A stretch of 64,000 bases of DNA from JAIROC01 sp031553535 (GCA_031553535.1 JAVBLM010000049.1:27347-91346), one strand, 5' to 3'. Counted from the first letter of the stretch, positions 1-9,079 are shown. The notes: a model not told the origin generated them from the sequence alone. Numbers and translations are program-made.

Positions 1-2
1 GT

Positions 3-1856
3 ATGAATAAGATTAAGCTCAAAGAGGTCGCTTACTACTCTAAATTAAGAGGAAATATTGAAGAAATAAGTTTAGATAACTATGTAACAACAGACAATCT
101 TCTTCAAAATAAATTAGGAGTTGGGAAAGCTGTTAATCTGCCCCCTAATGGCATATCTTTTCCTAAGTATAGAGAAAATGACATTCTAATTTCAAATATT
201 CGCCCATATTTAAAGAAAATATGGTTTGCAAATCAATCCGGTATATGTTCTACTGATGTTCTTGTATTAAAAACATATGATAATTACAACGAAAAATTCA
301 TATACTACAATCTATTTCAAGACGCTTTTTTTGAACATATGACAAAAGGAGCAAAAGGAACAAAAATGCCTAGGGGAGATAAAAATCAAATATTAAATTT
401 TGAAATACCAGAATTTTCATTGCAAACGCAACAACGCATAGCTTCCGTTCTTTCTTCTTTAGATGACAAGATCGAACTTAACAACCGAATCAATGCCGAA
501 TTGGAAGAGATGGCCAAAACGCTTTATGATTATTGGTTTGTACAATTCGATTTTCCCGATGCCAATGGCAAACCCTATAAATCGTCGGGAGGTAAAATGG
601 CGTATAATAAAGAATTGAAACGGGAGATTCCGGAAGGGTGGGAAGTAGTTGAATTAGAATCTATATTGACTGAATTTATTAAAGGTATTACTACCGAATA
701 TGTAGAAAAAAGTAATTTAATAAATCTAAATCAAAAAGTAAATAAAGGAGCTAAATTAGAAAGAGAGTATTTCAAGTATCTAGATGAGTCAAGACCTATT
801 CCAAAAGAAAAATATGCAAAAGAAAAAGATATTCTTATAAATTCTTTAGGGCAAGGAACATTAGGAAGGGTTCATTTTTTTTGTGATAAAGCAAATAATA
901 TTGTAGTAGATCAACACCTTTTTATATTGAGATGCAACGAGAAAATTATGAAGCCGACATATTTATATCTTCATCTAAGTAGTAATCCTTATCAACGACA
1001 GATAGAACGACAAATTACAGGTAGCACAGGGATGTTGATGCTTAACGGCTCTAATCTAAAAACATTACAAATCATAAAACCTAAATTTGAATTGCTCAAT
1101 AAGTTTGAAAGCAAAGTTTTTTATTTGTATAATACAATAGCTCGAAATGAATCTGAAAACCAACATCTTACTTGTTTTCGCGATTGGTTACTGCCTATGC
1201 TGATGAATGGGCAAGTTGGGTTTAAGGAAGATTTTCAAAAACAAACAATTGCAGTGATTGTTAAGAAATCAACTCAAGAAGGGAATTATCATAAAATACA
1301 AAGTGTTTATACTGTTTTATGGGCAAATAATTTAATTGGAGTCCAACAAGGGGAAATGGCATTAGCCAAAGATTTATATTTGGTTGATAGAATAGCAGGA
1401 GTTAATACTGGCTTTGCTTATGCTCAGCATAATTGGGGATCATATGATCCATCTTTCAAAAAGATAATAACCAACAAACAATATTTTACAAAACATAACT
1501 TTCCAGGTAGTAAGGCTTATTACTGTAGTACAAACGATGATGGTTATCTACTTGCTAAAATACCAGACGATACCAAGCAAAGGGTGAAAGCTACTATTGA
1601 GTTATTACATAATAAGATTTTTATAAAATATTTTGGAAAAAAAAAAGCAGAAATGAAAGAGTTATATGCAACAGTTTTAATGTGTATAGAAAATACAAAA
1701 AGTACGGAGCTACCTGTAATTCGCCAAGCTATGGAAGATTGGAAAACACCTAAACAAGATTTTTCGGATAAAGCGGCAAAGTTTTCGGAGCAGTTGACCA
1801 AAGAAGCTCTATATATAATATTGGAAGCAGGTTGGGATAAAAAGGTGATAAAATAA
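3..1856 (+). CDS. hsdS: Type I restriction specificity subunit HsdS with a C-terminal extension
   Basis: HsdS gives a type I restriction-modification complex its DNA target. Two target-recognition domains are visible, at about residues 1-145 and 205-365. Each is followed by a helical conserved region: residues 145-200 (IASVLSSLDDKIELNNRI, then LYDYWFVQFDFP) and 366-407 (ending FRDWLLPMLMNGQVGF). That ending is where Bacteroidales HsdS proteins normally stop, but this one continues for about 210 residues (408-617), which is seen directly. The extension includes ALAKDLYLVDR and NWGSYDPSFKKI, faintly reminiscent of Panacea/SocA-type domains; I would not assign it on that basis. No hsdM or hsdR lies in the window; they could be to the left, as the ATG is only 2 bases from the edge. 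The stop codon overlaps the mcrB start by one base (TAATG), so the two are translationally linked. Confidence 0.87.
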   Translation: MNKIKLKEVAYYSKLRGNIEEISLDNYVTTDNLLQNKLGVGKAVNLPPNGISFPKYRENDILISNIRPYLKKIWFANQSGICSTDVLVLKTYDNYNEKFIYYNLFQDAFFEHMTKGAKGTKMPRGDKNQILNFEIPEFSLQTQQRIASVLSSLDDKIELNNRINAELEEMAKTLYDYWFVQFDFPDANGKPYKSSGGKMAYNKELKREIPEGWEVVELESILTEFIKGITTEYVEKSNLINLNQKVNKGAKLEREYFKYLDESRPIPKEKYAKEKDILINSLGQGTLGRVHFFCDKANNIVVDQHLFILRCNEKIMKPTYLYLHLSSNPYQRQIERQITGSTGMLMLNGSNLKTLQIIKPKFELLNKFESKVFYLYNTIARNESENQHLTCFRDWLLPMLMNGQVGFKEDFQKQTIAVIVKKSTQEGNYHKIQSVYTVLWANNLIGVQQGEMALAKDLYLVDRIAGVNTGFAYAQHNWGSYDPSFKKIITNKQYFTKHNFPGSKAYYCSTNDDGYLLAKIPDDTKQRVKATIELLHNKIFIKYFGKKKAEMKELYATVLMCIENTKSTELPVIRQAMEDWKTPKQDFSDKAAKFSEQLTKEALYIILEAGWDKKVIK

Positions 1857-3886
1857 TGGATTTCTTCACGCAGAAAGATTTAGATATTGTAGTAGAATAT
1901 GCCGGTCAAGACGTATCAACAAATAAGCATAATGAATTAAAGTCTGTTTATGAAAAATTAGAATATTTTCTTCAACTTTTACAATTAAAAGGATTTTCAT
2001 ATGAAATAAGAAAAGATCCCCGTAAACAACATGGACGAGGAAAATTTGTTTTTCAGGACTACCTTTGGTCTAGGGTTTATCCAAAAGAGTTTGTGAAAGA
2101 TTCTAAAGGAAAATTTGGTTATATTGTGGGAGCAAATGATGGAGTTATAGTATTTCATATAATGGGGATCAAAGAATTCCAAAATCATGAAGCTTCTTTA
2201 TTCGCTCATAATAGTTGTTATACAAAAATCAATATAAATGGATTAGATTATGATAAACTTGTAGAACGTTTCATTGATTTTGATAAACAATATAGGGAGT
2301 TGTATATATCAACAGGAGCTAAATTAGGCATAAAAAAATTTCAAAAATATTTAGAGAAAAATCGTATGGAAAGCATTGTTAATCTATTGAAAAGCAAAAA
2401 ACAGATTATTCTTCAAGGAGCTCCTGGTACAGGTAAAACATATTTGGCAAAAAAAATCGCACATCAACTTGTTGGTAACGGAATTGATAGTATTTCAGCT
2501 CAGGATATCAAAAAATATATTTATAAAGGATTGACTATAAATAATTGCTCACAAAGAGGAACATATATCATAAGAGATATTACTGAAAAGAATGTCATTA
2601 TTGGTGGGGAAGGTATTGAAGATAAAAATGTTAGTTTTAATAAAATACAAGAAGCCTATAGCAATACTAAATGGGAAGCAGGAAAGATTACAAATGGATT
2701 AGATTCTTATGAGGCTGCAATTGCGAAGTATATTTTCAATAACAATATAGATAAAGATTCTCGTATAAAATTAGTCCAATTCCACCCATCTTATACATAT
2801 GAAGATTTTGTAAGAGGTATTGAGGTTAAGACAGAAAACGGGCAGCCAGAATATATAACAAAGAATAAAATTCTAGGAAAATTTGCAGAAGAAGCATTAA
2901 AGAATTGGGAGGATTCAAAAAAACAGCCTGACGTTTTATCAAAAGAAAAATGGGTGGAAAATCACTTGAAAACTTTTAAGGAAGAATTACAAGAGAAACT
3001 TGAAAATGGAGAAATTATTGAATTAAAAGAAGGTAATAAACCGACATTAACAGCAATAGAAGAAGATGCATTTAGATGTAATCGCTATAATAATCCCCAA
3101 GACTCAGTTCTTATGAAAGATAAGGATATAATTTATGGATATATTGGATTGTACATGGATAATTCAATATTAAAAATTAAGGATAATCAGAATTTATCAA
3201 AATCCGCCCGCAGTGGTATGTATTATTTATATCAAAATCTAATAAATCTATTCAAAAAATATCTGGAAGATAAAAATATTTCATATACATATTCGAAGAT
3301 AAATGGGCTGTCTTTAAGCGAAGATAATTATGTAATTATCATTGACGAAATCAACAGAGCTAATCTTCCTGCTGTATTAGGAGAGTTAATCTATGCGTTG
3401 GAATATCGTGGTGAAAAAGTAGAAAGTATGTATGCAATAGATGGTGATAAGGGATTAATCTTACCACCTAATCTTTATATAATCGGTACAATGAATACCG
3501 CAGATCGCAGTGTTGGACAGATAGATTATGCAATTCGTCGTCGTTTTGCTTTTGTTGATATGATTCCAAAATCATTAGCAGGAGAGGTTGATGGCTTTGA
3601 AGAAAGATTGTTTAAAAAAGTTTCAGAACTATTTATAAAAGATTATGATGAATATACGAGAACTAATAAGATTGTAGCGTCTAATTATATTTCTGATGAA
3701 TTTCGACCAGAAGATATTTGGATTGGTCATAGTTATTTTATCATGAAAGATAAAGAAGGGAATGATATCATGGAAATGCGATTAAAATATGAAATTGTTC
3801 CGATATTGAAAGAATATGTGAAGGATGGGATTTTTAAGGAGGCAAAGGTTGTTGAGAAAAAAATAAGTGAATTATTTCCATCATAA
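1856..3886 (+). CDS. mcrB: McrB-like AAA+ GTPase of a type IV (modification-dependent) restriction system
   Basis: McrB is the motor of McrBC, which cuts DNA carrying modified cytosines. The AAA+ core is clear: Walker A GAPGTGKT (about residues 188-195), Walker B VIIIDEINRANLPAVLGEL (about 491-510), and the sensor segment GTMNTADRS followed by AIRRRFAFVDM (about 543-570), typical of the McrB branch. Residues 1-170 form an N-terminal region unlike the core, where McrB proteins carry their DNA-reading domain; I do not recognise the specific fold. The length of 676 residues is normal for the family. It overlaps hsdS by one base. The gene that should follow, mcrC encoding the nuclease, is broken (see 3895-4879). 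The motor is therefore probably intact but without its nuclease partner, at least in this window. Confidence 0.88.
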   Translation: MDFFTQKDLDIVVEYAGQDVSTNKHNELKSVYEKLEYFLQLLQLKGFSYEIRKDPRKQHGRGKFVFQDYLWSRVYPKEFVKDSKGKFGYIVGANDGVIVFHIMGIKEFQNHEASLFAHNSCYTKININGLDYDKLVERFIDFDKQYRELYISTGAKLGIKKFQKYLEKNRMESIVNLLKSKKQIILQGAPGTGKTYLAKKIAHQLVGNGIDSISAQDIKKYIYKGLTINNCSQRGTYIIRDITEKNVIIGGEGIEDKNVSFNKIQEAYSNTKWEAGKITNGLDSYEAAIAKYIFNNNIDKDSRIKLVQFHPSYTYEDFVRGIEVKTENGQPEYITKNKILGKFAEEALKNWEDSKKQPDVLSKEKWVENHLKTFKEELQEKLENGEIIELKEGNKPTLTAIEEDAFRCNRYNNPQDSVLMKDKDIIYGYIGLYMDNSILKIKDNQNLSKSARSGMYYLYQNLINLFKKYLEDKNISYTYSKINGLSLSEDNYVIIIDEINRANLPAVLGELIYALEYRGEKVESMYAIDGDKGLILPPNLYIIGTMNTADRSVGQIDYAIRRRFAFVDMIPKSLAGEVDGFEERLFKKVSELFIKDYDEYTRTNKIVASNYISDEFRPEDIWIGHSYFIMKDKEGNDIMEMRLKYEIVPILKEYVKDGIFKEAKVVEKKISELFPS

Positions 3887-3894
3887 ATACTAAT

Positions 3895-4879
3895 ATGATT
3901 GTAATATCCGAACAGTACGGTTTTAAATTAGAAAATCGGCGGCTTCTTAATTTGAAACAAGATTGTCGTGATAAGCTTTCTGAAGATGAATGTTATCAGT
4001 ATAAAGTAAAACGTAAAAACGACAACAAACTTTGCTATGAAATATATTTTGACAAAGATGATAATGATTTTCATTTTCAAACTTCTTATTTTATTGGAGT
4101 TGATTGGATAATGTCGAAAGATACGATTAACGCTTTTATTAAATGGTTAAGTGAGAATTTACATGATAAGAAATATCTTATTGTGAGTTGGTTTGGAGGA
4201 GAACCATTGCTTGCATTTCCTACAATAAAGGAATTAACAGAAAAAATAATTGTACTTTGTAATAAGCATAAATGTGAATATTTTGCGTCAATAACAACAA
4301 ATGGCTATTATCTTACCGAAGATATTTTTAATTCCTTTCCAAAATTGAAAATAAAGGATGTTCAAATAACTTTTGATGGAGATAGAAATATACATAATAA
4401 GTATAAGTTTGATAAAAATGGTATTGGTTCTTTTGATAGATTGGTAGATAATGTAGAGAAATATTGTGAAATGTCATCTAACGATTATCCGTTAAAAATA
4501 CGTGTCAATGTAACAGATGATAATTTTGATTCAATACCGGCTCTATTAGACCGTTTTTCATCAAATGTAAAAGAAAGTTCATTAATTTTTTTCAGATGGG
4601 TCTTCTCTAAGCGAAAAAATAAAATTCAATAATATAGATTATAATGAAATAACACCTCTTCCATTTATAGAATCTTATAATGAAGTGTTGCCATTTATTA
4701 CTAACGTTTACTTAGGAGCAGCTGTCGACAATTTTGAATATTGGGCATCGTATTTTGAACATCGAAAAAAAAGGATATGTTCAAATTTAAAAAAAGGTAA
4801 TCAAATACAAAAGGGAAAAGCAGAATGTATTGAGAAAATTAAAATTGAACGTTCTAGTTGTCCTTATAAAAAAAAGTAG
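3895..4879 (+). pseudogene. Chimeric remnant: mcrC start fused to a headless radical SAM peptide maturase, then frameshifted
   Basis: The reading frame starts 9 bases after mcrB, where mcrC belongs. Residues 1-72 look like an McrC N-terminus, including FQTSYFIGVDWI, an element McrC proteins carry ahead of their core. From about residue 73 (base 4111) the sequence becomes radical-SAM maturase: MSKDTINAFIKWL, WFGGEPLLAF, TTNGYYLT, DVQITFDGDR. These align with the intact maturase at 42928-44247 from its residue 117 onward (MSDKTVQQIVDFI, WFGGEPLLA, ITNGYFLT, HIQVSIDG). The CxxxCxxC iron-sulfur motif that should lie just before is absent, as is the McrC nuclease domain. The frame stops at 4632, but the next frame continues the same protein to 4879 (SDGSSLSEKIKFNNID), so a one-base slip probably happened in the T7 run at 4586-4592. 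Interpretation: a deletion joined two genes and a frameshift followed. Assignment of the first 72 residues to McrC rests on memory and position. Confidence 0.7.
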
Positions 4880-5349
4880 CTTATCTAAAGTTGATTTTAA
4901 AAACTTGGAATAATATTCTAATTGTTAACTAGTAAAAACATGTTTTTGAAGTTATTTAATGATGACAGCTTTAAATAACTTCTATTACAAAATTATATTC
5001 GAATTATGATTCTTAATCAAATTGCATAAAAGAGAATAGTAGATGTGGTATCTTTTTATTATAATAAACTTTATTATAAAAGCTATATTTACAAGTAAAT
5101 GTGAATCCATTATTTCATATTGATCTTACTTGTATAGTTTTAGAAATTTGACAAGTTTAAGATTTAAATAAATATTATATATAGAAAAATTTTTATCGGA
5201 AAGTATTAGATGCTATTTCTTGATTTACAGAATTTTATTAAAAATGCCCTTGCAATGTGAATAAAATATATTAAATCCAAAAGATAAACTTATATTTCAT
5301 TACTTTTTTATTAATCCGTTATAGTTTGCTCCCTATTTGCGCCCTGTGG
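4880..5349. other. Intergenic, very AT-rich, no gene seen
   Basis: I see no open frame of useful length, RNA gene or repeat here. The composition is more AT-rich than the flanking genes, as expected for decayed sequence next to the chimeric pseudogene. Confidence 0.6.
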
Positions 5350-5389
5350 AATAAAATAAGCCTTAAAATCAAATGATTAAAAGGCTTAT
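5350..5389 (-). terminator. Rho-independent terminator of tRNA-Leu
   Basis: The arms ATAAGCCTT (5356-5364) and AAGGCTTAT (5381-5389) form a 9-bp stem. Read on the minus strand, the stem is followed by TTTTATT. It lies immediately downstream of the tRNA gene. Confidence 0.75.
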
Positions 5390-5393
5390 CGAG

Positions 5394-5477
5394 TACCCGA
5401 GGCCGGAATCGAACCGGCACGAGTGTAACCTCATCGGTTTTTGAGACCGACGCGTCTACCAATTCCGCCACTCGGGC
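5394..5477 (-). tRNA. tRNA-Leu (anticodon CAA)
   Basis: On the minus strand the cloverleaf reads from GCCCGAGTGGCGGAATTGGT to GGTTCGAATCCGGCCTCGGG. The anticodon stem TCGGT/ACCGA closes the loop CTCAAAA, giving anticodon CAA (UUG codons). The long variable arm expected of leucine tRNAs is present and the total is 84 nt. CCA is not encoded. The first acceptor pair appears to be G-U. Confidence 0.93.
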
Positions 5478-5681
5478 TTGAATTTTGGAATTGCAAAAGT
5501 ATGATTTTTTTTTATATGTAATTCGTTTTTCAAATAATTTTTCAAAAATATAAAGACAGTTGTTTGTTAATCAGAAAAATCCGGTTTATATGTTTATCCT
5601 GTTTCATATTGGTGTCCTAAATAATGGATTTTGTTTGAATTTACTATGTAGGAAAAACATTCCGACCGTTAAAAAAAAGTG

Positions 5682-5689
5682 TAAATTTG
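5682..5689 (+). promoter_or_regulatory. Putative -7 promoter element of recJ
   Basis: TAAATTTG matches the Bacteroidota -7 consensus TAnnTTTG and lies 20 bases before the recJ ATG. No convincing -33 TTG was found. The bases that follow (GCAGACTTTATAAATT) closely resemble those before rpsP. Confidence 0.5.
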
Positions 5690-5708
5690 CAGACTTTATA
5701 AATTGTCT

Positions 5709-7481
5709 ATGCAAAAAAAATGGATGTTATATGCCACATCGGATAAAGATTTGGTTAATAGATTATCAGAGGAATTACATATCTCTGAATCATTAACCAA
5801 TTTATTGGTTCAAAGAGGAGTAAAAAGTTACGAAGAGGCACGTTCTTTTTTTAAACCTTCCTTACAAAATATCCATGATCCATATTTATTGCAAGATATG
5901 GGAAAAAGTGTAGAACGCGTAGAATTGGCAATCAGGAATAAAGAAAAAATACTTGTTTTTGGGGATTATGATGTGGATGGAACTTCTGCGGTAGCTTTAG
6001 TGTATTCTTTTCTTAAAAATCTTACTCAAAACATAGAATATTATGTTCCGGATCGTTACGAAGAAGGGTATGGAATTTCCGTACAATCGGTAGAATATGC
6101 AAAGGAGAATGCTTTTTCTTTAATGATCAGTTTGGACTGTGGGATCAAATGTCATAAGGAAATAGATTTGGCAGCGCTATATGGTATCGATGTAATTGTC
6201 TGTGATCATCATTTTCCTGATCAGACTTTGCCCAATGCATATGCTATATTAGATCCTAAAAGGAAAGATTGTTCTTATCCTTATAAGGAACTGTCAGGTT
6301 GTGGTGTCGGTTTTAAATTAGTTCATGCTATTGCACAAAAACGAAATATTCCATTTAAGGAGTTGGGACAATATTTCGATTTATTGGTTTTAAGCATTGC
6401 TTCGGATGTTGTTCCGATAACAGGCGAGAACAGAGTATTTGCTTATTTTGGTTTGAAACTAATTAATATGAGGCCGCGTCAAGGGATAGAATCATTACTT
6501 GCCTACAGTAAAATTATTCGTAAAGAATACCCAACGTTGCCTCCTCATAATACTGTTTTTGCCAGGGAAATTACAATCAGTGATTTGGTTTTTTCCGTTG
6601 GTCCACGTATTAATGCAGCAGGAAGAATGGATACCGGAAGAAGTTCGGTACATTTGTTAATAACAAAAAAAGTAGAAAAAATTGCAGAATTGGGAGAGCG
6701 GGTTGATATGCACAACAACGAACGCCGTGAATTGGATTTGAAAACAACCAATGAAGCAATTGATATGGTTTCGACAGAGTTGGATATACAGGCGAAAAAA
6801 TCTTTGGTAGTGTATAATCCTTTTTGGAGTAAAGGAGTTATTGGAATTGTTGCATCCCGTTTGGTAGAATATTTTTATAAGCCTTCTGTTGTATTGACAT
6901 TATTTAATAACGTAGTGACAGGTTCAGCCCGTTCTGTTAAAAATTTTGATGTTTATGTTGCGTTATCGCAATGTCGGGATTTGTTAGAGCATTTTGGGGG
7001 ACATACATTTGCGGCGGGTTTGTCGCTTAAACCTGAAAATTTGGAAGAATTTGTAAAAAGATTCGAACAAGTGGTAGCATCAACCATACCGGAAACATCC
7101 ATGTTCCCTACAATAGATATTGATGAAGAAATACCGATACATGTTGTTAATATGAATTTCTTCAATATATTGAAAAAATTTGCCCCTTTTGGCCCAGGAA
7201 ATATGTCACCTATTTTTATGACAAAAAAAGTTATAGATGCCGGTGATGTTCGTATCGTGGGACAAAATCATTTGAAATTGTCTCTTTCACAGAGAAACAG
7301 CCGGAGTTATCCTATTGAAGCAATTGCATTTGGATTAGGGCAACATTATGAACGTATCGCTAACGGTGAATCTTTTCATATATGTTATCATATTGATGTC
7401 AATGAATGGCAGGGAAGAAGTTATTTGCAACTCGTTATCAAAGATATAAAGTTTGAGTTTGATTCTTCAGATATTGTATAA
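5709..7481 (+). CDS. recJ: Single-stranded-DNA-specific exonuclease RecJ
   Basis: RecJ is a 5'-3' exonuclease on single-stranded DNA, used in recombination and mismatch repair. The DHH-family signatures are present: GDYDVDGT at about residues 85-92 (metal-binding aspartates), SLDCGI, the defining CDHHFP at about 164-169, and the DHHA1-type GSARSVKNFDVY and HFGGHTFAAGLSL further on. A C-terminal OB-like region (about 480-590) completes a normal-length protein of 590 residues. The frame is open upstream from a TTG at 5703, but ATG 5709 (MQKKWMLYATSDKD) is the more likely start, 20 bases after a -7 element. It converges on aroQ with a 9-base gap. Confidence 0.95.
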   Translation: MQKKWMLYATSDKDLVNRLSEELHISESLTNLLVQRGVKSYEEARSFFKPSLQNIHDPYLLQDMGKSVERVELAIRNKEKILVFGDYDVDGTSAVALVYSFLKNLTQNIEYYVPDRYEEGYGISVQSVEYAKENAFSLMISLDCGIKCHKEIDLAALYGIDVIVCDHHFPDQTLPNAYAILDPKRKDCSYPYKELSGCGVGFKLVHAIAQKRNIPFKELGQYFDLLVLSIASDVVPITGENRVFAYFGLKLINMRPRQGIESLLAYSKIIRKEYPTLPPHNTVFAREITISDLVFSVGPRINAAGRMDTGRSSVHLLITKKVEKIAELGERVDMHNNERRELDLKTTNEAIDMVSTELDIQAKKSLVVYNPFWSKGVIGIVASRLVEYFYKPSVVLTLFNNVVTGSARSVKNFDVYVALSQCRDLLEHFGGHTFAAGLSLKPENLEEFVKRFEQVVASTIPETSMFPTIDIDEEIPIHVVNMNFFNILKKFAPFGPGNMSPIFMTKKVIDAGDVRIVGQNHLKLSLSQRNSRSYPIEAIAFGLGQHYERIANGESFHICYHIDVNEWQGRSYLQLVIKDIKFEFDSSDIV

Positions 7482-7490
7482 GCAAGAAGT

Positions 7491-7919
7491 TTATCTATTG
7501 TTCATGGGTAATAGACTTTCTATCGCAAGCCGGTAAGAGTCTAAACCGAATCCACATATATTTCCAATGCAAACTTCCGATAAATATGATTGCTTTCGGT
7601 ATATTTCCCTTGCAAATATATTTGAAATATGAACTTCAACAACTGGAATAACTATCGAACGGATAGCATCGCTTATGGCAATAGAAGTATGAGTATATGC
7701 CCCTGCATTTAGAATGATGGCATTATAAATTTTTTCAGCCTGCTGTATACGATCAATCAATATAAATTCATCATTGGATTGAATATAATCAATAATTATA
7801 AACTCATACCTTTTCCGCAAGTTTACAAGAAAATCATCAAAAGACGTGGTTCCATATATATGAGATTCCCGATTGCCCAATAGGTTTAAATTTGGACCAT
7901 TAAGTATCAAGATTTGCAT
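7491..7919 (-). CDS. aroQ: Type II 3-dehydroquinate dehydratase
   Basis: It removes water from 3-dehydroquinate to give 3-dehydroshikimate, the third step of the shikimate pathway to aromatic amino acids. At 142 residues it is the compact type II, dodecamer-forming enzyme. Signatures: NGPNLNLLG near the N-terminus, the active-site tyrosine region RESHIYG, ILNAGAYTHTSIAISDAI, and EVHISNIFARE with the catalytic histidine. It is the second gene of a short minus-strand operon, 8 bases after the FtsB-like gene. The aromatic supply it supports could feed the ammonia-lyase at 17310, but nothing here links their regulation. Confidence 0.95.
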   Translation of the reverse strand: MQILILNGPNLNLLGNRESHIYGTTSFDDFLVNLRKRYEFIIIDYIQSNDEFILIDRIQQAEKIYNAIILNAGAYTHTSIAISDAIRSIVIPVVEVHISNIFAREIYRKQSYLSEVCIGNICGFGLDSYRLAIESLLPMNNR

Positions 7920-7927
7920 AGATAATT

Positions 7928-8224
7928 TTACTTTTCGTTTGTATATACAATCCGAAAAATATCTTCATTCTCTTTTTTCAAATGATGATGTTTCCTGAAG
8001 TATTCTTCTTGCTCTTCTTTGGAATTAATTGAAGATAAGCTATGTTGTGTTTTTATACCAACAACAGTTGTTTTATAGTGCCCCAACTCACTCTCCAAAT
8101 CTTCAATTTCGTTATTTAGTTTTCGATTTTCCAAAATGTTATTGTCACCCAGAAATAGGTAAAGAGCAAAAACAATAAGAGTCAGGATATATTTATACTT
8201 GATACAAAAATTAATTATTTTCAT
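7928..8224 (-). CDS. FtsB/DivIC-like septum formation initiator
   Basis: A small bitopic membrane protein of the divisome, which in other bacteria pairs with FtsL and FtsQ. After a short cytoplasmic end (MKIINFCIKYKY) comes one membrane helix (ILTLIVFALYLFLG). Then comes a charged coiled coil (NRKLNNEIEDLESELGHYK) and a C-terminal segment EEQEEYFRKHHHLKKENEDIF of the kind seen in Bacteroidota DivIC-like proteins. I chose ATG 8224 (98 residues); an in-frame ATG eight codons earlier is possible but would sit closer to the -7 element. It leads an operon with aroQ. Confidence 0.82.
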   Translation of the reverse strand: MKIINFCIKYKYILTLIVFALYLFLGDNNILENRKLNNEIEDLESELGHYKTTVVGIKTQHSLSSINSKEEQEEYFRKHHHLKKENEDIFRIVYTNEK

Positions 8225-8245
8225 GATATAAATGCTTTTTTCTTG

Positions 8246-8253
8246 CAAAGATA
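8246..8253 (-). promoter_or_regulatory. Putative -7 promoter element of the ftsB-like/aroQ operon
   Basis: On the minus strand this reads TATCTTTG, a full match to TAnnTTTG, 21 bases before the chosen start codon. Confidence 0.6.
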
Positions 8254-8426
8254 ATTACTTTTTTTGAGCGCATGCTTTTTTTGTTGAAATGTTATCAAGG
8301 ATTTGATGTTATTTATTGAATTTTATTCTGATTTGATTATTAGTTTGTTGGTTTGTTTTTCTATTGATAGAATAAAAATCTTAGATGATATTTTAAGAAA
8401 TTTAACACAGATATAAAAAAAAAATA

Positions 8427-8434
8427 TACCTTTG
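8427..8434 (+). promoter_or_regulatory. Putative -7 promoter element of tRNA-Ile2
   Basis: TACCTTTG is an exact match to the strongest Bacteroidota -7 form and lies 40 bases before the mature tRNA. Confidence 0.6.
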
Positions 8435-8474
8435 CATCCGAAATATCGGAACAGAAAAATTGTTATGGTATTTG

Positions 8475-8548
8475 GGTCCCTTAGCTCAGGTGGTTAGAGC
8501 ATCTGACTCATAATCAGAGGGTCCTTGGTTCGAGCCCAAGAGGGACCA
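8475..8548 (+). tRNA. tRNA-Ile2 (anticodon CAU, read as lysidine-AU)
   Basis: A 74-nt cloverleaf with acceptor stem GGTCCCT/AGGGACC and discriminator A. The anticodon stem TCTGA/TCAGA closes loop CTCATAA, giving CAT. The body closely resembles E. coli ileX (CTTAGCTCAG, GACTCATAATC), which favours the AUA-reading isoleucine tRNA, modified by TilS, over an elongator methionine tRNA. CCA is not encoded. Confidence 0.85.
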
Positions 8549-8559
8549 CAAAGAAAATT

Positions 8560-8592
8560 AAGCACTTGCAATATTATGTAAGTGCTTTTTTG
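8560..8592 (+). terminator. Rho-independent terminator of tRNA-Ile2
   Basis: The arms AAGCACTT (8560-8567) and AAGTGCTT (8580-8587) form an 8-bp stem followed by a T-run, 11 bases after the tRNA. Confidence 0.8.
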
Positions 8593-8677
8593 TTTTTACT
8601 TTCTTCTGCTTTTATGGTTTTTGGAGAGATATTGAAGTGAGGAAGTGAACCAAGAGATAAACCAAAAATGCAACTAT

Positions 8678-8802
8678 CAATGACAAAGATTAACTCCGTT
8701 GAGCTCGCAAGCTCGGTTATTTCACTACGTTTCGATATTCTCGTCGCATTTCACGGCTCGGTTGGTTGACTATGCCGAACACTTTAGGTTTCGGGTCTTG
8801 TA
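8678..8802 (+). repeat. Dispersed intergenic repeat, copy A
   Basis: This copy contains CTCCGTTGAGCTCGCAAGCTCGG followed by a TTTCGAT tract. The same order occurs, in reverse, at 19690-19802, and partly at 31054-31567 and 53846-54200. GAGCTCGCAAGCTC is a small hairpin. The rest of 8593-9051 is AT-rich and I see no gene in it. Confidence 0.75.
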
Positions 8803-9051
8803 ATTAAGGTTTTTATTTATTTAATGTTTTAACTTAGTCCTTAATTTTCTTCCATTCTTGTTGTGTGTTCTTGTGTTCTGTTTTTTTTCTGTAACTTCTT
8901 GTAACTTGCCTAACTTCTGTTCCCCTTTTATAATATATATTGATAGGTAGTGAAATCATAGTGAAATGTAACTTTTTTACTCGGACTTTCGTATCAAAAA
9001 AAAATGCATTATTTTAATAATTAAGAAGTACTTTTATATTAAAAAAAAATG

Positions 9052-9059
9052 TACTTTTG
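9052..9059 (+). promoter_or_regulatory. Putative -7 promoter element of the porP/sprF-like gene
   Basis: TACTTTTG matches TAnnTTTG and lies 21 bases before the ATG. Confidence 0.55.
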
Positions 9060-9079
9060 TGTTTTGAAAAACAAAAAAG

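Noticed and set aside
5560..5796. A 78-codon frame before recJ
   Set aside because: It overlaps the recJ promoter and start in another frame and has no protein-like features.
8475..8548. Elongator or initiator tRNA-Met
   Set aside because: The anticodon is CAU, but the stem and loop context matches the AUA-reading isoleucine tRNA (ileX type) better.
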